DNA of 55,729 nucleotides from Bacteroidales bacterium. Lineage in GTDB: Bacteria; Bacteroidota; Bacteroidia; Bacteroidales; WCHB1-69. Numbering within the stretch: the first letter of the stretch is position 1; each line of letters opens with the position of its first letter. The notes beneath the pieces were generated by a model, which saw only the letters and a program-made list of their open reading frames with translations, did not search any database and was not told the DNA's origin. Position numbers and translations under genes: made by a program. The stretch is taken from the NCBI GenBank assembly GCA_017651425.1, contig JAGCCZ010000017.1, forward strand, positions 1 to 55,729. Reading direction: 5' to 3'. This document shows, in pieces, positions 34,847 through 45,400 of the stretch.

Positions 34847-36100
34847 ATGACAAACGACAGAGACATACGCATCGAGGACTACAACTACGAGCTGCCGGAA
34901 GACCGCATCGCCTTCTTCCCCGTGGCGCAACGCGACCAGTCGAAGCTGTTGGTTTACAAGGACGGGAAGATCACGGACAGCCGTTTCTGCCAGCTGGCGG
35001 ACCAGCTCAACTCCGGCGACCTGCTTATCCTGAACGACTCCAAGGTCATCCATGCGCGGCTGTTGGTCCACAACACCACGGGCGCGGCCATCGAGATTTT
35101 CTGTCTGGAGCCCCTCTCCCCCACATCCGACCCCGCGACAGCTTTCGCCCAGACCGGCACAGTGACATGGAAGTGCATGGTGGGCAACGCCAAGCGTTGG
35201 AAACACCCGCTCTACATCGACGTGCCCATCGGCGACCGCACGGTCCGCATCACCGCCACGCGTGGCGGGAATCTGGAGGGGGCCTCCTTCGAGGTCACCT
35301 TCGACTGGGATGCCGCCGATGTCTCCTTCGCCGAATGGCTGGAGCACTATGGCAAGATTCCGCTCCCACCCTACATCAAACGCGACGCCACCGCCGATGA
35401 CGAGCAGCGCTACCAAACCGTCTATGCACGCTACGACGGCTCCGTGGCCGCCCCCACCGCCGGACTGCACTTCACGCCCGAAGTCTTCGACGCTCTGCAC
35501 GCCAAAGGCATCGACACGGAGTACATCACCCTGCACGTCGGGGCCGGCACCTTCAAACCCGTATCCACGGAGACCATCGGGGAGCACTACATGCACGAGG
35601 AGAAGATCGTCATCACGGAAGCGCTCATAGAGCTGCTGTTGGGCAGTCGGCTGCGCCGGCGCATCGCGGTGGGCACCACCGTGGCCCGCACATTGGAGTC
35701 GCTCTTCATCATCGGGGCCAAGTTGCGGTTAGGGCGTCCAAACCCCCTGTTAGTGGAACAATGGGAGATCTACGACGACACCGCGCTGCGGGAAGTGACC
35801 CTCGAGGAGTCCCTCACCGCCATCCGCGACCATCTGGAGCAAGCAGGCACGGACCTCCTGCAGGCCTCCACACGGCTCATCATCCTCCCCACCTACAAGC
35901 CCCGCGTCGTACAGGGCATCGTCACCAACTTCCACCAGCCCAAGAGCACGCTGCTGCTGCTTATCGCCGCCTTTGTCGGCAACGAGTGGCACGCCATCTA
36001 CCGTCACGCCCTCGGCCACAACTACCGTTTTCTCAGCTACGGAGACTCGAACCTGTATCTGCCTGAAGAATCAACCGTTAGCAACCCGCATTCATCTTAA
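34847..36100 (+). CDS. queA: tRNA preQ1(34) S-adenosylmethionine ribosyltransferase-isomerase
   Basis: A 417-residue enzyme that transfers the ribosyl part of SAM to preQ1 in tRNA, making epoxyqueuosine. Family motifs: [57 protein letters not shown], and [12 protein letters not shown] longer open frame to 34796 would pass through the promoter and is excluded. Somewhat longer than enterobacterial QueA because of an insertion around residues 90-130. pdxJ follows 31 bp later. Confidence 0.94.
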   Translation: MTNDRDIRIEDYNYELPEDRIAFFPVAQRDQSKLLVYKDGKITDSRFCQLADQLNSGDLLILNDSKVIHARLLVHNTTGAAIEIFCLEPLSPTSDPATAFAQTGTVTWKCMVGNAKRWKHPLYIDVPIGDRTVRITATRGGNLEGASFEVTFDWDAADVSFAEWLEHYGKIPLPPYIKRDATADDEQRYQTVYARYDGSVAAPTAGLHFTPEVFDALHAKGIDTEYITLHVGAGTFKPVSTETIGEHYMHEEKIVITEALIELLLGSRLRRRIAVGTTVARTLESLFIIGAKLRLGRPNPLLVEQWEIYDDTALREVTLEESLTAIRDHLEQAGTDLLQASTRLIILPTYKPRVVQGIVTNFHQPKSTLLLLIAAFVGNEWHAIYRHALGHNYRFLSYGDSNLYLPEESTVSNPHSS

Positions 36101-36131
36101 CCTTTCAACAATCAGGAAAATCCATCTCCTT

Positions 36132-36848
36132 ATGAATACCAGACTTAGCGTAAACATCAACAAGGTCGCGACCATCCGCAACGCCCGCGGAGGCAACATG
36201 CCCGACCTGATCCAAGTGGCCAAAGACTGTGAACGTTTCGGTGCACAGGGCATCACCGTCCATCCGCGTCCCGACGAGCGGCACATCCGATACCAGGACG
36301 TGTACGACCTCAAGAAAATCGTCACCACGGAGTTCAACATCGAGGGCTATCCGTCCGACAGGTTCATGCAACTGGTGCTGGACATTGTGCCCACGCAAGT
36401 CACCTTGGTGCCCGACCCGCCCGAGGCGCTGACCTCCAACGCCGGCTGGGACACCATCCGCAACAAGGCATTCCTCACCGACATCGTCGGGCAGCTGCAC
36501 GCCAAAGGCATCCGCACCAGCATCTTCGTCAACGCCGATCCCGAGATGATCGTGCATGCCAAGGAGACGGCCACCGACCGCGTGGAGCTCTACACAGAGT
36601 CGTATGCCGCCAACTACCTGAAGGACCGCGAGGCCGCCATCCGCGACTTCGTGCTGGCCGCGCAGGAAGCCGAGCGGCAACAGATCGGATTGAATGCCGG
36701 CCATGACCTCTCGCTGGTGAATCTGCGGTATTTCCAAGAGCACATCCCCGGCCTGCTGGAGGTCTCCATCGGCCATGCCCTGATCTGCGACGCCCTTTAT
36801 CTGGGCCTGCAAGAGACCATCCGCCAATACTTGCTGCAGCTTCAGTAG
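36132..36848 (+). CDS. pdxJ: Pyridoxine 5'-phosphate synthase
   Basis: A 238-residue TIM-barrel enzyme joining deoxyxylulose phosphate and aminoacetone phosphate in vitamin B6 synthesis. Motifs: [48 protein letters not shown], and [13 protein letters not shown]. The ATG at 36132 gives the family-standard N-terminus; the frame is open far upstream inside queA but is not coding there. It ends in TAG. The gene is probably co-transcribed with queA. Confidence 0.95.
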   Translation: MNTRLSVNINKVATIRNARGGNMPDLIQVAKDCERFGAQGITVHPRPDERHIRYQDVYDLKKIVTTEFNIEGYPSDRFMQLVLDIVPTQVTLVPDPPEALTSNAGWDTIRNKAFLTDIVGQLHAKGIRTSIFVNADPEMIVHAKETATDRVELYTESYAANYLKDREAAIRDFVLAAQEAERQQIGLNAGHDLSLVNLRYFQEHIPGLLEVSIGHALICDALYLGLQETIRQYLLQLQ

Positions 36849-36936
36849 CTGTCACAACACCACGGTCCATCATATTATCGCCGGACCTTAATGAATCAGC
36901 TCTGCGACACCCCATCTGGTGTATTCATAATTTATG

Positions 36937-36944
36937 TACATTTG
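36937..36944 (+). promoter_or_regulatory. -7 box (TACATTTG) for the DUF4230 pair
   Basis: Fits TAnnTTTG; 24 bp before the ATG at 36969. Confidence 0.6.
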
Positions 36945-36968
36945 CGTTCTTAAAAATAATGTTGAATT

Positions 36969-37568
36969 ATGAAACGAAAATACTGGATCATACTGGCCGT
37001 CAGCATTCTTGCGCTGCTCCTCGTCGTATATTGGCCCACACCGAAACCGGACCGGATCATCCCTTCCACCAGCGAAATCGTCGGGATGCTGCAGGCCCAG
37101 TCGCAGGTGGCCTCCACTGAAGTGACCATCCGCAAGATGGGCATCTACGACTCCGAGACGCAATTGACAACCCTCAATCCCACCCGATGGAAACTTGGCA
37201 ACAGACTGTGTGTCATCCCCGTGGACGTGACCATTCGCTACGGCATCGACCTTGACGAGCTGACCGAAAAGGACCTTCGCCTCATCGGCGAGGACAGCAT
37301 CGAGATCCGCCTTCCCAAAGCGAAGGTCATCGACAAGTCGTTCATTCCCTACACAAATCAGGACGAGATTGTGACCATCTCGACCGGCTTGCGCGGCAAG
37401 GTGGGCGAGACCACCATCCAGCAGATCAAGACAATGGCCTTCGAGGAGGTGCTGAAGCAAGACAAGGCAATCCAGCAGCAGCTCTCCGACGAGCTGACGC
37501 ACAACACCGAAATGGTATTCACCTCCATGCTGACCGCCATCGGTCTCCACCCCGTATTCATCCACTAA
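36969..37568 (+). CDS. DUF4230 family membrane-anchored protein
   Basis: A 199-residue protein with one N-terminal membrane helix (about 6-22) and an extracytoplasmic domain. The repeating pattern ASTEVTIRKM..., VDVTIRYGIDLDELTEKDLRL and EIRLPKAKVIDKSF fits DUF4230. The function of this family is unknown. The next gene, 12 bp downstream, is a second member with low similarity. Confidence 0.75.
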   Translation: MKRKYWIILAVSILALLLVVYWPTPKPDRIIPSTSEIVGMLQAQSQVASTEVTIRKMGIYDSETQLTTLNPTRWKLGNRLCVIPVDVTIRYGIDLDELTEKDLRLIGEDSIEIRLPKAKVIDKSFIPYTNQDEIVTISTGLRGKVGETTIQQIKTMAFEEVLKQDKAIQQQLSDELTHNTEMVFTSMLTAIGLHPVFIH

Positions 37569-37580
37569 AGCCGCATTGTC

Positions 37581-38177
37581 ATGAAACCCAAACATATCCT
37601 CATCCTCAGCGCCGTCATCCTATTAGTGGCCCTTGTGAGTCTGCTCAGCCGCCTCAGTCTCCGCAAGGCCGGCAACGACATCACCTTGAAAGAGACCCCC
37701 ACCGTCATCGAGTCCTCCCGCCCCGTCGGCATCCTGTACCTTTACTCGACCATCACCGAGGACTATGCCAAGGAGAGCTTCTACGGCAGCGGCCTCGGCA
37801 GTTCAATTTTGGGCAAGGACAACGGCATCCTCAAGCGCAAGCACGACTGCGTGCAGATACTCAAGCAGCAGGTGAGCCTCACCATGGACCTTGACAAAGT
37901 ACAATACCAGGCCGTGGAAAACTCCGACACCGTAAGGGTCATCCTACCTCCCGTGGAGTTCTCGCAGTCCACGCTCTCCTCGTGGTTCAAGTCGGACAAT
38001 GAAGGCGAGGAGAATGCCGTGCAATACGATGCCAAACCGCTCATACAGCGTGTGGAGCGGCGGATTGAGAGTCGCTACAACACGCCCGAGAACCGCAAGA
38101 AAGCGAACGAGAAGGCAAAAGCCACCATCGCGACATTCTTGAAACAATGCGGCAAGACGGCTGTGTTTGGGGAATAA
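37581..38177 (+). CDS. DUF4230 family membrane-anchored protein (second copy)
   Basis: A 198-residue protein with an N-terminal membrane helix (about 6-24), then the DUF4230 pattern: a small-strand block SSRPVGILYLYSTITEDYAK, KHDCVQILKQQVSLTMDLDKVQY and RVILPPVEFSQST, and a C-terminal coiled helix rich in Lys, Arg and Glu. Probably forms a hetero-oligomer with the first copy. The following 238 bp (38178-38415) hold no gene; a long inverted repeat TGCCGTAGGA/TCCTACAGCA sits at 38312-38371. Confidence 0.75.
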   Translation: MKPKHILILSAVILLVALVSLLSRLSLRKAGNDITLKETPTVIESSRPVGILYLYSTITEDYAKESFYGSGLGSSILGKDNGILKRKHDCVQILKQQVSLTMDLDKVQYQAVENSDTVRVILPPVEFSQSTLSSWFKSDNEGEENAVQYDAKPLIQRVERRIESRYNTPENRKKANEKAKATIATFLKQCGKTAVFGE

Positions 38178-38415
38178 TTTTCAGCACAGTCATACTCCAC
38201 TTTCGCATGTTCCTATCAAGAACAATTGGCAAGAGGGCTCAGGTTTCAGACTGTGGAACTTGAACCATGAAACCCGAAATCGAATTTCTCTTGAAAAGAG
38301 TGGCAAATTCCTGCCGTAGGAAGCTGCTGTGGTGGATTTGCGAGACTTATAAATCATAGCATCCTACAGCAACTCCAATATCTACATGACACATGGAAAC
38401 GCCAAGAAAAAAACC

Positions 38416-39048
38416 TTAGCGCTGAAGATTATATGCTTCCGCCACAGCCTCATAGGAATCATGATCCACTCCGATTGCAGCCATTTTATTATAGATTGTG
38501 GCAGGAATAACAACGGCTTTAGTCTGCCAAGTTTCAGCATCGTCAGTGAAAGTTATATGCACAGCCCGACCTTTTCGGAATGTCAGCTTTCCGTTGTTTG
38601 CCCTCCCATAAACATAAGAGTTATTTCCATATTCAAATGGCAATTGCATCCAGCCATAACCGGTATTAAAATAAACAAGCACCACATCATTCGTACTGAC
38701 GTTTCCTTGTAAACCCGTATATGTGGTGGTTACCTGATAAACATCGTTTGCCGCAGGAAAAGTCACGTTAAAATCAGTGACAGTGACAAGATTAGAGTGT
38801 GTTGCCAGCCAAGCCTGCCATTGCTCGAGTGTCATATAACCAGAGAAATCATTTCCATGCTCTGCCTGCCACGCCTGCCACTGTTCCAGTGTCATGTAGC
38901 CAGAGAAATCATTTTCATGCTCCACCTGCCACGCCTACCACTGTTCCAGCGTCATATAACCGGAAAGATCAGGTTCTTTATAACAAGAATTCATAGAAAT
39001 AGAAAACGCCATCAATACTACAATTGATAAACCAGTAAACCTTTTCAT
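38416..39048 (-). pseudogene. Lipoprotein with three 20-residue repeats, interrupted by in-frame TAG
   Basis: The ATG at 39048 starts a lipoprotein signal peptide (MKRFTGLSIVVLMAF... with lipobox ending NSC, Cys22). Repeats of 20 residues (pattern D(F/L)SGYMTLEQWQAWQ) follow. In copy 1 the codon that is CAG (Gln) in copies 2 and 3 is TAG, at 38935-38937. The frame then continues open for 172 codons to 38416 through two more repeats and a domain with VVLVYFNTGYGWMQLPFEYG. Read through, it would be 210 residues. Either a recent point mutation, a sequencing error or readthrough; TAG ends other genes here, so general recoding is unlikely. Function unknown. Confidence 0.75.
38791..38970 (-). repeat. 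Three 60-bp tandem coding repeats
   Basis: Units at 38911-38970, 38851-38910 and 38791-38850 encode D(F/L)SGYMTLEQW-x-AW(Q/L). They are highly similar at the DNA level, so they are recent duplications prone to slippage. Confidence 0.85.
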
Positions 39049-39132
39049 TATCACTTTGCCGTTTTATCCTGTTGGCTCTTCAGTTTTTTGGGGGTTAATA
39101 ATTAATGTTTAGTATATGACAAAAAGCTTGGA

Positions 39133-40569
39133 TCAATAATGGTTCAAAAGTATCAGCCCCCTGTCTTTCGGTGTAAATGGCGGCATTTCCATTCCGACAC
39201 TTGCCCCCACATAAGTAGGATCACAAATCACATACCGTTTTCCGTTATGTTCGACAAACGCCCCGTTCACCCTCATCGGGAAATGCACTGCTGTAGCAAT
39301 ATGTCCGGGATAGTCAACAAAAACAACATCCAAGTTTAAGAGGTGGCGGACCAAAAAAGCGAACAGCACACAACGATCTTCACAATCATTCTGCGGATAA
39401 TAAAAATTCTCTTCGCAAAAGAAAGGCTTCTCGTAGCCAAACTGTTGCTCATCGGCGGCATAATCAAAGCCGTATTGCACATACGACAAAAGGAATGACA
39501 CCGCTTCTATGGGAGACAGAGACTTGAGATACGGTTGAAAAAACTGTTCCACAGACTCGGAGAAGACACTGCTTGGACGAGCATTAGCATACACTGCTAT
39601 ATCCACCTGAGGATATGTGCCAAACAATTCAATCATGCTTGTGCTGATAGTAATGGCAGAATCAATAAGGCTGTAGGACTCCGAGGATATTAACGGTTGC
39701 ATTATATTCATATCCAATTCTTTCGTGGGTTTCAGGAACGGAATGTCGTATGTGCGGAAAGAAATAGTATCATCTCGATTCAGAAACACCGGATCCAATT
39801 CGAAGATGTAATAACGTTCCCCTTTGATGTCCACAAAAGAGACGCCAAACAGTTGTTGTTCCACAGCTAAAAGACAGAAAAGATGCGCACCGCCAAATCC
39901 GATTTTCGCCTCTATACCAAGCTGGTTGAGCAGGAAGACTGCCATAACGGCCTGCTCGTTGTACTGTTGAGGATATGTCTGACTTGCAAATTCCAAAACC
40001 AACTGATAGACAGCCCAGTCATTGAATCCCCGTTTTGTATGCGCTTCCCGACAAGTCTGTAGCATTGGCTCATAATCGCATTCTGACAGTTTTACCCAGA
40101 AAGACGACACATCTTCAGCGGATATGCCTGTTAATTTTCCGGGAAAAGATTTCCGCCCGAGGTGAACGTTCTCGCCGAACAACTTAAAATCCAACTCATC
40201 AAATTGTTCAGAAGGAGAATCCGCATGCTTTTCGGAGGATGGTTGGACTTGAACGGCAGATTTTGGTTGCGTTGATTGTTCCAGATGAGGTTTTATGGAC
40301 GGTATTTCCGGAGTTTTGTTCTTTTTGATCTCCGGCAGCATCTTGGGTTTCGGCTTCGGATCTTGCACCCTGGGTTTTTCACCGGTGAACATCTTCATAT
40401 TGGCTATCATCGCTTCCGCGAACTGACGGTTGATACTGTCCGCAAAACGGTCGAAAGACTGTTGGTTTCGGCTGGCAAAGGCATTGAAAGTATCTTCGAA
40501 ATCCTGAGCCCGGACTGTCAACGTTGGACCGAACACCACCAAAGCCAATAAAACCCAAATCCTTTTCAT
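39133..40569 (-). CDS. Secreted transglutaminase-like (Cys-His-Asp) protein
   Basis: A 478-residue exported protein. The ATG at 40569 gives a clear signal peptide (MKRIWVLLALVVFGPTLTVRAQ); a GTG at 40653 overlapping the previous stop is an alternative but would bury it. A Lys/Pro/Ser-rich linker (about residues 60-130) precedes a large domain whose C-terminal part has the transglutaminase-like triad: NDCEDRC (near 39370-39390), YPGHIATAVHF (near 39287-39310) and ICDPTY (near 39209-39226). The DCED motif recalls bacterial LapG-type cysteine proteinases. The gene sits in a locus with a giant adhesin, so it may cleave, link or release surface proteins (inference). Confidence 0.7.
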   Translation of the reverse strand: MKRIWVLLALVVFGPTLTVRAQDFEDTFNAFASRNQQSFDRFADSINRQFAEAMIANMKMFTGEKPRVQDPKPKPKMLPEIKKNKTPEIPSIKPHLEQSTQPKSAVQVQPSSEKHADSPSEQFDELDFKLFGENVHLGRKSFPGKLTGISAEDVSSFWVKLSECDYEPMLQTCREAHTKRGFNDWAVYQLVLEFASQTYPQQYNEQAVMAVFLLNQLGIEAKIGFGGAHLFCLLAVEQQLFGVSFVDIKGERYYIFELDPVFLNRDDTISFRTYDIPFLKPTKELDMNIMQPLISSESYSLIDSAITISTSMIELFGTYPQVDIAVYANARPSSVFSESVEQFFQPYLKSLSPIEAVSFLLSYVQYGFDYAADEQQFGYEKPFFCEENFYYPQNDCEDRCVLFAFLVRHLLNLDVVFVDYPGHIATAVHFPMRVNGAFVEHNGKRYVICDPTYVGASVGMEMPPFTPKDRGLILLNHY

Positions 40570-40649
40570 AATCACACGGATAAAGCGCAGACCCTTATCG
40601 AAGGATTTGCGCTTATGACTTAATATTCTATTATTCTCTAACAGTCGTT

Positions 40650-41396
40650 TCACTCTGCGATTTCATCGTACTCGGGCATATCCTTTGCCACTTGGTCCAT
40701 CAGGTTGTCCAAGCCCATCATTTTCTCCAGTTGCGCCTTTTTGACATCCGTTTCTTTTTGCAGTTCCCGCAGAAGGACATCACGAGTGATAGCAATGGCA
40801 GCTTTCATGTCGTAGAACATAGCGATGCTGACGCGGTAGTTGTTGTTGCTCAAATCCTGATACATTTCCAGAGTTTTGAAGGTACGGCCAAGTTTTTGCG
40901 ACACCAGCATCTTGGAGCTTTCAACAACTTTGGTAATGGAAGCGGCTTCCTTGGCAGAAATTTCCTGATTGGCCAATGCCACATCCACCAATGCGTTCAC
41001 GCTGGTACTCACTTGGGAAGCGATACGGAGTTTAGCTACGTTGTCAGCCTGCGACTGTGCAGCGGCATACGAGTTGCCGGTGGCCAATTCCGTTGCGAAA
41101 ATATAGCGCGGATAACCATTGGGATCCTTGTCGGCCATTTTCAACCATGTTTCCTCAAGTTGCTTGGCGATGGGCATTCCCATGGTCTTCCATCCGTTCC
41201 GCTCATACTTCTTGGCTTCCTTCATGGCGCTCTTCGGAGAATTTTTGAAAACAGCATTCCGCTGTTCTTGCTGGTCTTTCTTCAGTTCCTTGTTCTCCTT
41301 TTTCTGATCCTTCTTGGTTTGTGCGGAGACGGGTTGTACCATCATAAGGCCGGCGGCCAAAATCATCATGCTGAATAATTTCACTGTGTTTTTCAT
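40650..41396 (-). CDS. Secreted LPP20-like protein, function unknown
   Basis: A 248-residue exported protein. Signal peptide about 1-25 (FSMMILAAGLMMVQPVSAQ), then a strongly charged Lys/Glu/Gln segment (26-48) that may be coiled, then an alpha/beta domain with SYAAAQSQADNVAKLRIASQ and YRVSIAMFYDMK that resembles LPP20/FlgT-type modules. Family call is tentative. The stop overlaps a GTG of the next frame (GTGA) and the transglutaminase-like gene starts 80 bp later. The upstream gap of 196 bp (41397-41592) is AT-rich with no clear -7 box. Confidence 0.6.
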   Translation of the reverse strand: MKNTVKLFSMMILAAGLMMVQPVSAQTKKDQKKENKELKKDQQEQRNAVFKNSPKSAMKEAKKYERNGWKTMGMPIAKQLEETWLKMADKDPNGYPRYIFATELATGNSYAAAQSQADNVAKLRIASQVSTSVNALVDVALANQEISAKEAASITKVVESSKMLVSQKLGRTFKTLEMYQDLSNNNYRVSIAMFYDMKAAIAITRDVLLRELQKETDVKKAQLEKMMGLDNLMDQVAKDMPEYDEIAE

Positions 41397-41592
41397 TTTT
41401 TTGAATTTTAATTATTACTGAATTGAATTAATTACCATCGTTTTTACATCCTTATATACGCGCGGCCATTAGGTAATCTATCAATAACTGTCATTTTTTT
41501 TGAAAAAAATTTATATACAACTAATTCACAATAACATACAATCAAAATTTCCAATTCCAAAAAGCCAAAAGCTAACGGCCAACATCCACCTC

Positions 41593-42450
41593 CTAATCCC
41601 TGACAATATTCACCCCATGCCACTGCACCCGTTTCTCGTTCCGTTTGATGCGGGAGAGCCAGGAGATGACACTTTCGTAGGAGACCTCTTCCATGAACGG
41701 ATAGGGCTTTTTCAAGGCGACAATCAGGAGCACGCCCTGCTCAAGGTTGTTCCGCTTATCATCAATCCCAATATCGTAATCCACATAGTTGTAATCTTTT
41801 CGGTTATAAAAGAACTGTCTATTTTTTTTAGAGGGTGGGAATTGAACAGGGACGTTCGCCTTGAGTTGCACATCTTTCAAAAGGCTGTCAATTGGATAAA
41901 TCTGTGCGTTGGATGAAGGTATTTCTCCGAAGTAAAAAATCCGGAGATAACAGTCCGCCATCGGGGTGATGGTGAAAGTCATCTTCTCGCCATCGCGGTA
42001 GATATTCTTGAGTCCATCTGTCTTGAACTGGAACAGCATGTCGTCCTCCGTCTCCTCCATCAGGACATCTGCGCGGATAGTGGTGGTGTATCTGATGAGG
42101 CCGTCGTTGGTGAAGACGGGCGATGCGTTGGTTTGTTCCTCAACGCGCACGCGGCCCTCTATCTCTATGCGGCCCAGTTCGGATGAGATCTCGCGGAAGT
42201 CGTTTTCGGCACCACCCATCACCATAATGGTTGTAGAGGAGATGTCCTCCATCACGCCAGCCTCCCGCAGGGCTTGCTTCTTGGCCTCCAGCAGGGCCTT
42301 TGACCATCCGTAGGCGGGGGTCTCGTTCTGGTTGGCCACATAGCTGCCCGTGGCCGTCACTGTGCGGACACGCTCGCGCTGGGCGGAGAGAGGCACGGCG
42401 ATTAGCAACAGCAAAGCCAGAGTGATTGTGGTTTGAAATTTGTGTTTCAT
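41593..42450 (-). CDS. Secreted protein with LPP20/FlgT-like N-terminus and DUF4384-like C-terminus
   Basis: A 285-residue exported protein. Signal peptide about 1-23 (ALLLLIAVPLSAQ). Residues about 30-130 contain ATGSYV...KALLEAKKQALREAGV, reminiscent of LPP20/FlgT N-terminal domains. About 140-270 reads DGEKMTFTITPMADCYLRIFYFGE...AQIYPID, which fits DUF4384, found in proteins that monitor or build surface structures. It lies 48 bp after the giant FISUMP gene, probably in the same transcript. It ends in TAG. Confidence 0.6.
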   Translation of the reverse strand: MKHKFQTTITLALLLLIAVPLSAQRERVRTVTATGSYVANQNETPAYGWSKALLEAKKQALREAGVMEDISSTTIMVMGGAENDFREISSELGRIEIEGRVRVEEQTNASPVFTNDGLIRYTTTIRADVLMEETEDDMLFQFKTDGLKNIYRDGEKMTFTITPMADCYLRIFYFGEIPSSNAQIYPIDSLLKDVQLKANVPVQFPPSKKNRQFFYNRKDYNYVDYDIGIDDKRNNLEQGVLLIVALKKPYPFMEEVSYESVISWLSRIKRNEKRVQWHGVNIVRD

Positions 42451-42498
42451 TATTAATGTGTCTGCTTTTTATTTCAGTCTTTTAAGAATTGTGATTTT

Positions 42499-45400
42499 TT
42501 AGTCGCGGAGGCAGCGGACGGGATGGCCCTGTTGCTTCAATGTGTTCGTGATTTGTGGAGAAAAGGAATAGTCGCAACTGAACCCTCTGCTAATTACATA
42601 TCCGTCTAAATCTTCAGTTGTGCTCCACAGGTATGAGACAGCGCCCATTTCGTACGTGGTACCGTAGTAATAGTAACCCGAAGCAAACACGCCGAACCCG
42701 GTGCTGTTGTTGTTGATCGGGGTGTTGCCGATGGCACAGGTGACGGAGCTGCAATTCCAGTCTGTAGTGCTGGCAAGTGCCTTGGCAATTGTGATATCGT
42801 TGATTCCGCATGCATATCCTGCTGATGCGACATAATTAATCAATTGGTTCCACTCGGCATTGGACGGGACATGCCAGCCGTTTGGGCAGGCACCTTGCAC
42901 ACCGCTGGGGTTCGTGCTGCTGGCGGAAGCCCCGTGCATCACGGCGGTCCAGTTGTAGAAATAGCCGTATGTTGGCAGATAATTGTTGTTATTGTCCGGC
43001 ACATAGCGGTAGGCCGTGGTCGCACTGCTACCCGACCCCTGTGCGATGAGGGTGCCGTCGGCGTAGCGTGTGGTGCGGAGGTTGGAAGCCATCCAGCACT
43101 GGTTGCCAATCTGCACAGTATTATAGACATGGCCGTCGATATCGGTCACTGTGGGTGTCCCAGGACAGGGCTGGGCATCGCCGGAGGGAAGTTCGCTTAC
43201 GGAAAGGCTCATCGAAAGGGTGTTGTCCGTCACATTATCTGCCACGCCATTGGGCTCCGACACCATCACCTCCAGTGTGTGTTGGCCGGTAGTGGGGATG
43301 GCTTTGAGCACGTTATGCGTGAAAGCAGAGGATTCACCAGACACGATATTACACGACACGGTGTAGTCAGAAGTCCACGCACCGCCATCCACCCTATATT
43401 TCACCTTGAAGGAGGTGAGAGGGTTCACACCGTTGTTCGTCACCACACCAGACACTGTAAAGTAGGCATTCTTGAATTGGCTACTGTTCACATCCAACGA
43501 GGTCAAGGCGATTTCGACGGCGGGGCATGAATTGGAAGAGGGGTTCAGAATGTGGGAGACTTGTGAGAATGCGTTGCCGCCGCTTCCCATCACCGTGCCG
43601 TCGTAGGAGACGGAATAGGAACCATTGCCGTAACTGCAGCAGATGCCATCTCCGTAAGAATCATTGATGATGAAAACATAGCAGCCTGTACCGTCCACTA
43701 TTATGTCAGGTATGTTTTGGATTTGGGTAACTGAATTCGATAAATCGGAATATGGTCCGCCGGAAGCAAGCACAGTGTTGGAGGAGATGTCTTTCACTTG
43801 CCAAGTGGTCTCGCTGCCATATAAGTCGGTGGTGAGGGAGACGGAGATGGTGTGCTGGGGGACTTCGCTCACACTCAATTGAGAAACAATCGCACCGGGC
43901 TGTGTGCCGACCGTAGTGTCGTCACGCCAAAGGAAGACGAGCTTTGCCGTATCGTCCAGATTGGGATTGGCCACGTTCACGCTGATATGGATTGTATTGC
44001 CGTTGGTCAGATTGAACAAGTAAGGATAGCTGGAGTTTGTTGTCTGGGATTTGAAATTGGAGAAATTCACCGCATACGTCGAATAGGATTTATCAGACTG
44101 GGTGTTGTGACTTGTTCCGGCAGTATAAGTAACTGAAGATGGGGCGAGAAACACTTTCAGATAGTCGTAGGAGCTTTCCCCGCCCATACGCACGTCAAAC
44201 TCTATGTGAACGGAGTCGGAGGAGGGCATAAGCAAGAGTTTCTCGGCCATCACCGTGGAGGCTTGCGACTCATTGTAGCCAGGCGCGGTTCCGTCGGTGG
44301 TGACAAACAGCCCGTATGCCGAGCTCTTCGCCCAATAGTTGACACAGGTTCCGTTGTTGAGCGTCCAGGTGTCGTCATCGTAGAAGTTTGTGGAGTATGG
44401 CAGAGCGGAGACGGAGGGAGCTTCGGGAGAATCTTCATCGCGGAGACAGCGGACCGAGAATCCGTTGGCCTTGCCGTAGTAGTTCCTGCCCACGTACGCG
44501 TAGTCGCAGTACAGGTAGCGGTACCAGGCGTTGCTGCTGTTGTACTGCGTAGAGGACCACAAGTTGGTGGAGTAGCCCGCGTTGCCGAACGACGAACCGG
44601 CGCAGGTGCCTGCCGGAACGGCGGAAAAGCCCGTGGCGTTGTTCGATGCTTGACCGTTGCCCACCGCACACTCGTTTGAAGAGGTGTACCATCCCTCCGT
44701 GGATGTCAACGCCTTGGCAATGTAGTTTGCCGTGCTGTCACACATGTATTCGCTTTGGCTTCTCACATAATTAGTCATCGCCGTCCATTCCGCATCGCTC
44801 GGCAGATGCCACCCCGCAGGGCAGATTCCTCTGCGGTGACCAGAAAAACTCACTGATACGGCGTTGCTACTACTCGTATTCACGCTGGTCTCCCCATACA
44901 TCGTGTTGAACGTGTCCACCGCGGCGTTCCAGTTGTAGAGCAGGCCGTAGTTCATCGGCGCGTAAGTAGCCGAGTCGTTGTTGCGCCAGAACGCCTGCTT
45001 GCCCGTGAAGGTAGAGGTGGTGCCCACTGCTGGGATGAGATATGTTCCCGTACTCGGCGAGGTGGTGGTGCGCAAGTTGTCGCGCATCCAGCACTGGCTG
45101 CCGATCTGCACGGTGGCATACACGTTGCCCTCGTGGTCGGTGACCGTAGGGGCGGCGGGACAGGATTTGGAGTCGATGACGGCGGAGGCTGTTTCATCGC
45201 GAATGCAGCGGACGGAATATCCGTTGACCTTGGAGTTGCGGCCCCTGTTCTCGTCAGTGCTATTGTATCTCAGGAGGTGGTTGTACGCCATGTTGCTGCT
45301 GTACTGCGAAGAAGACCAGAAGTTGGCGTAGCTGCCCCTGCCCGCAGCGGTGAAACCATAGCCTGCCGGAACGGCGGAAAAGCCCGTAGCGTTATTCGTG

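Noticed and set aside
38935..38937. Genome-wide TAG reassignment to Gln
   Set aside because: Genes ending at 16769, 36848 and 41593 use TAG as their stop at sensible positions.
38791..38970. Possible CRISPR or direct-repeat regulatory element
   Set aside because: The 60-bp repeats keep a reading frame and encode a clear peptide repeat in a lipoprotein.
40569..40653. GTG start of the transglutaminase-like gene at 40653
   Set aside because: It would put 28 charged residues before a clear signal peptide; the ATG at 40569 fits export better, though coupling via GTGA cannot be excluded.
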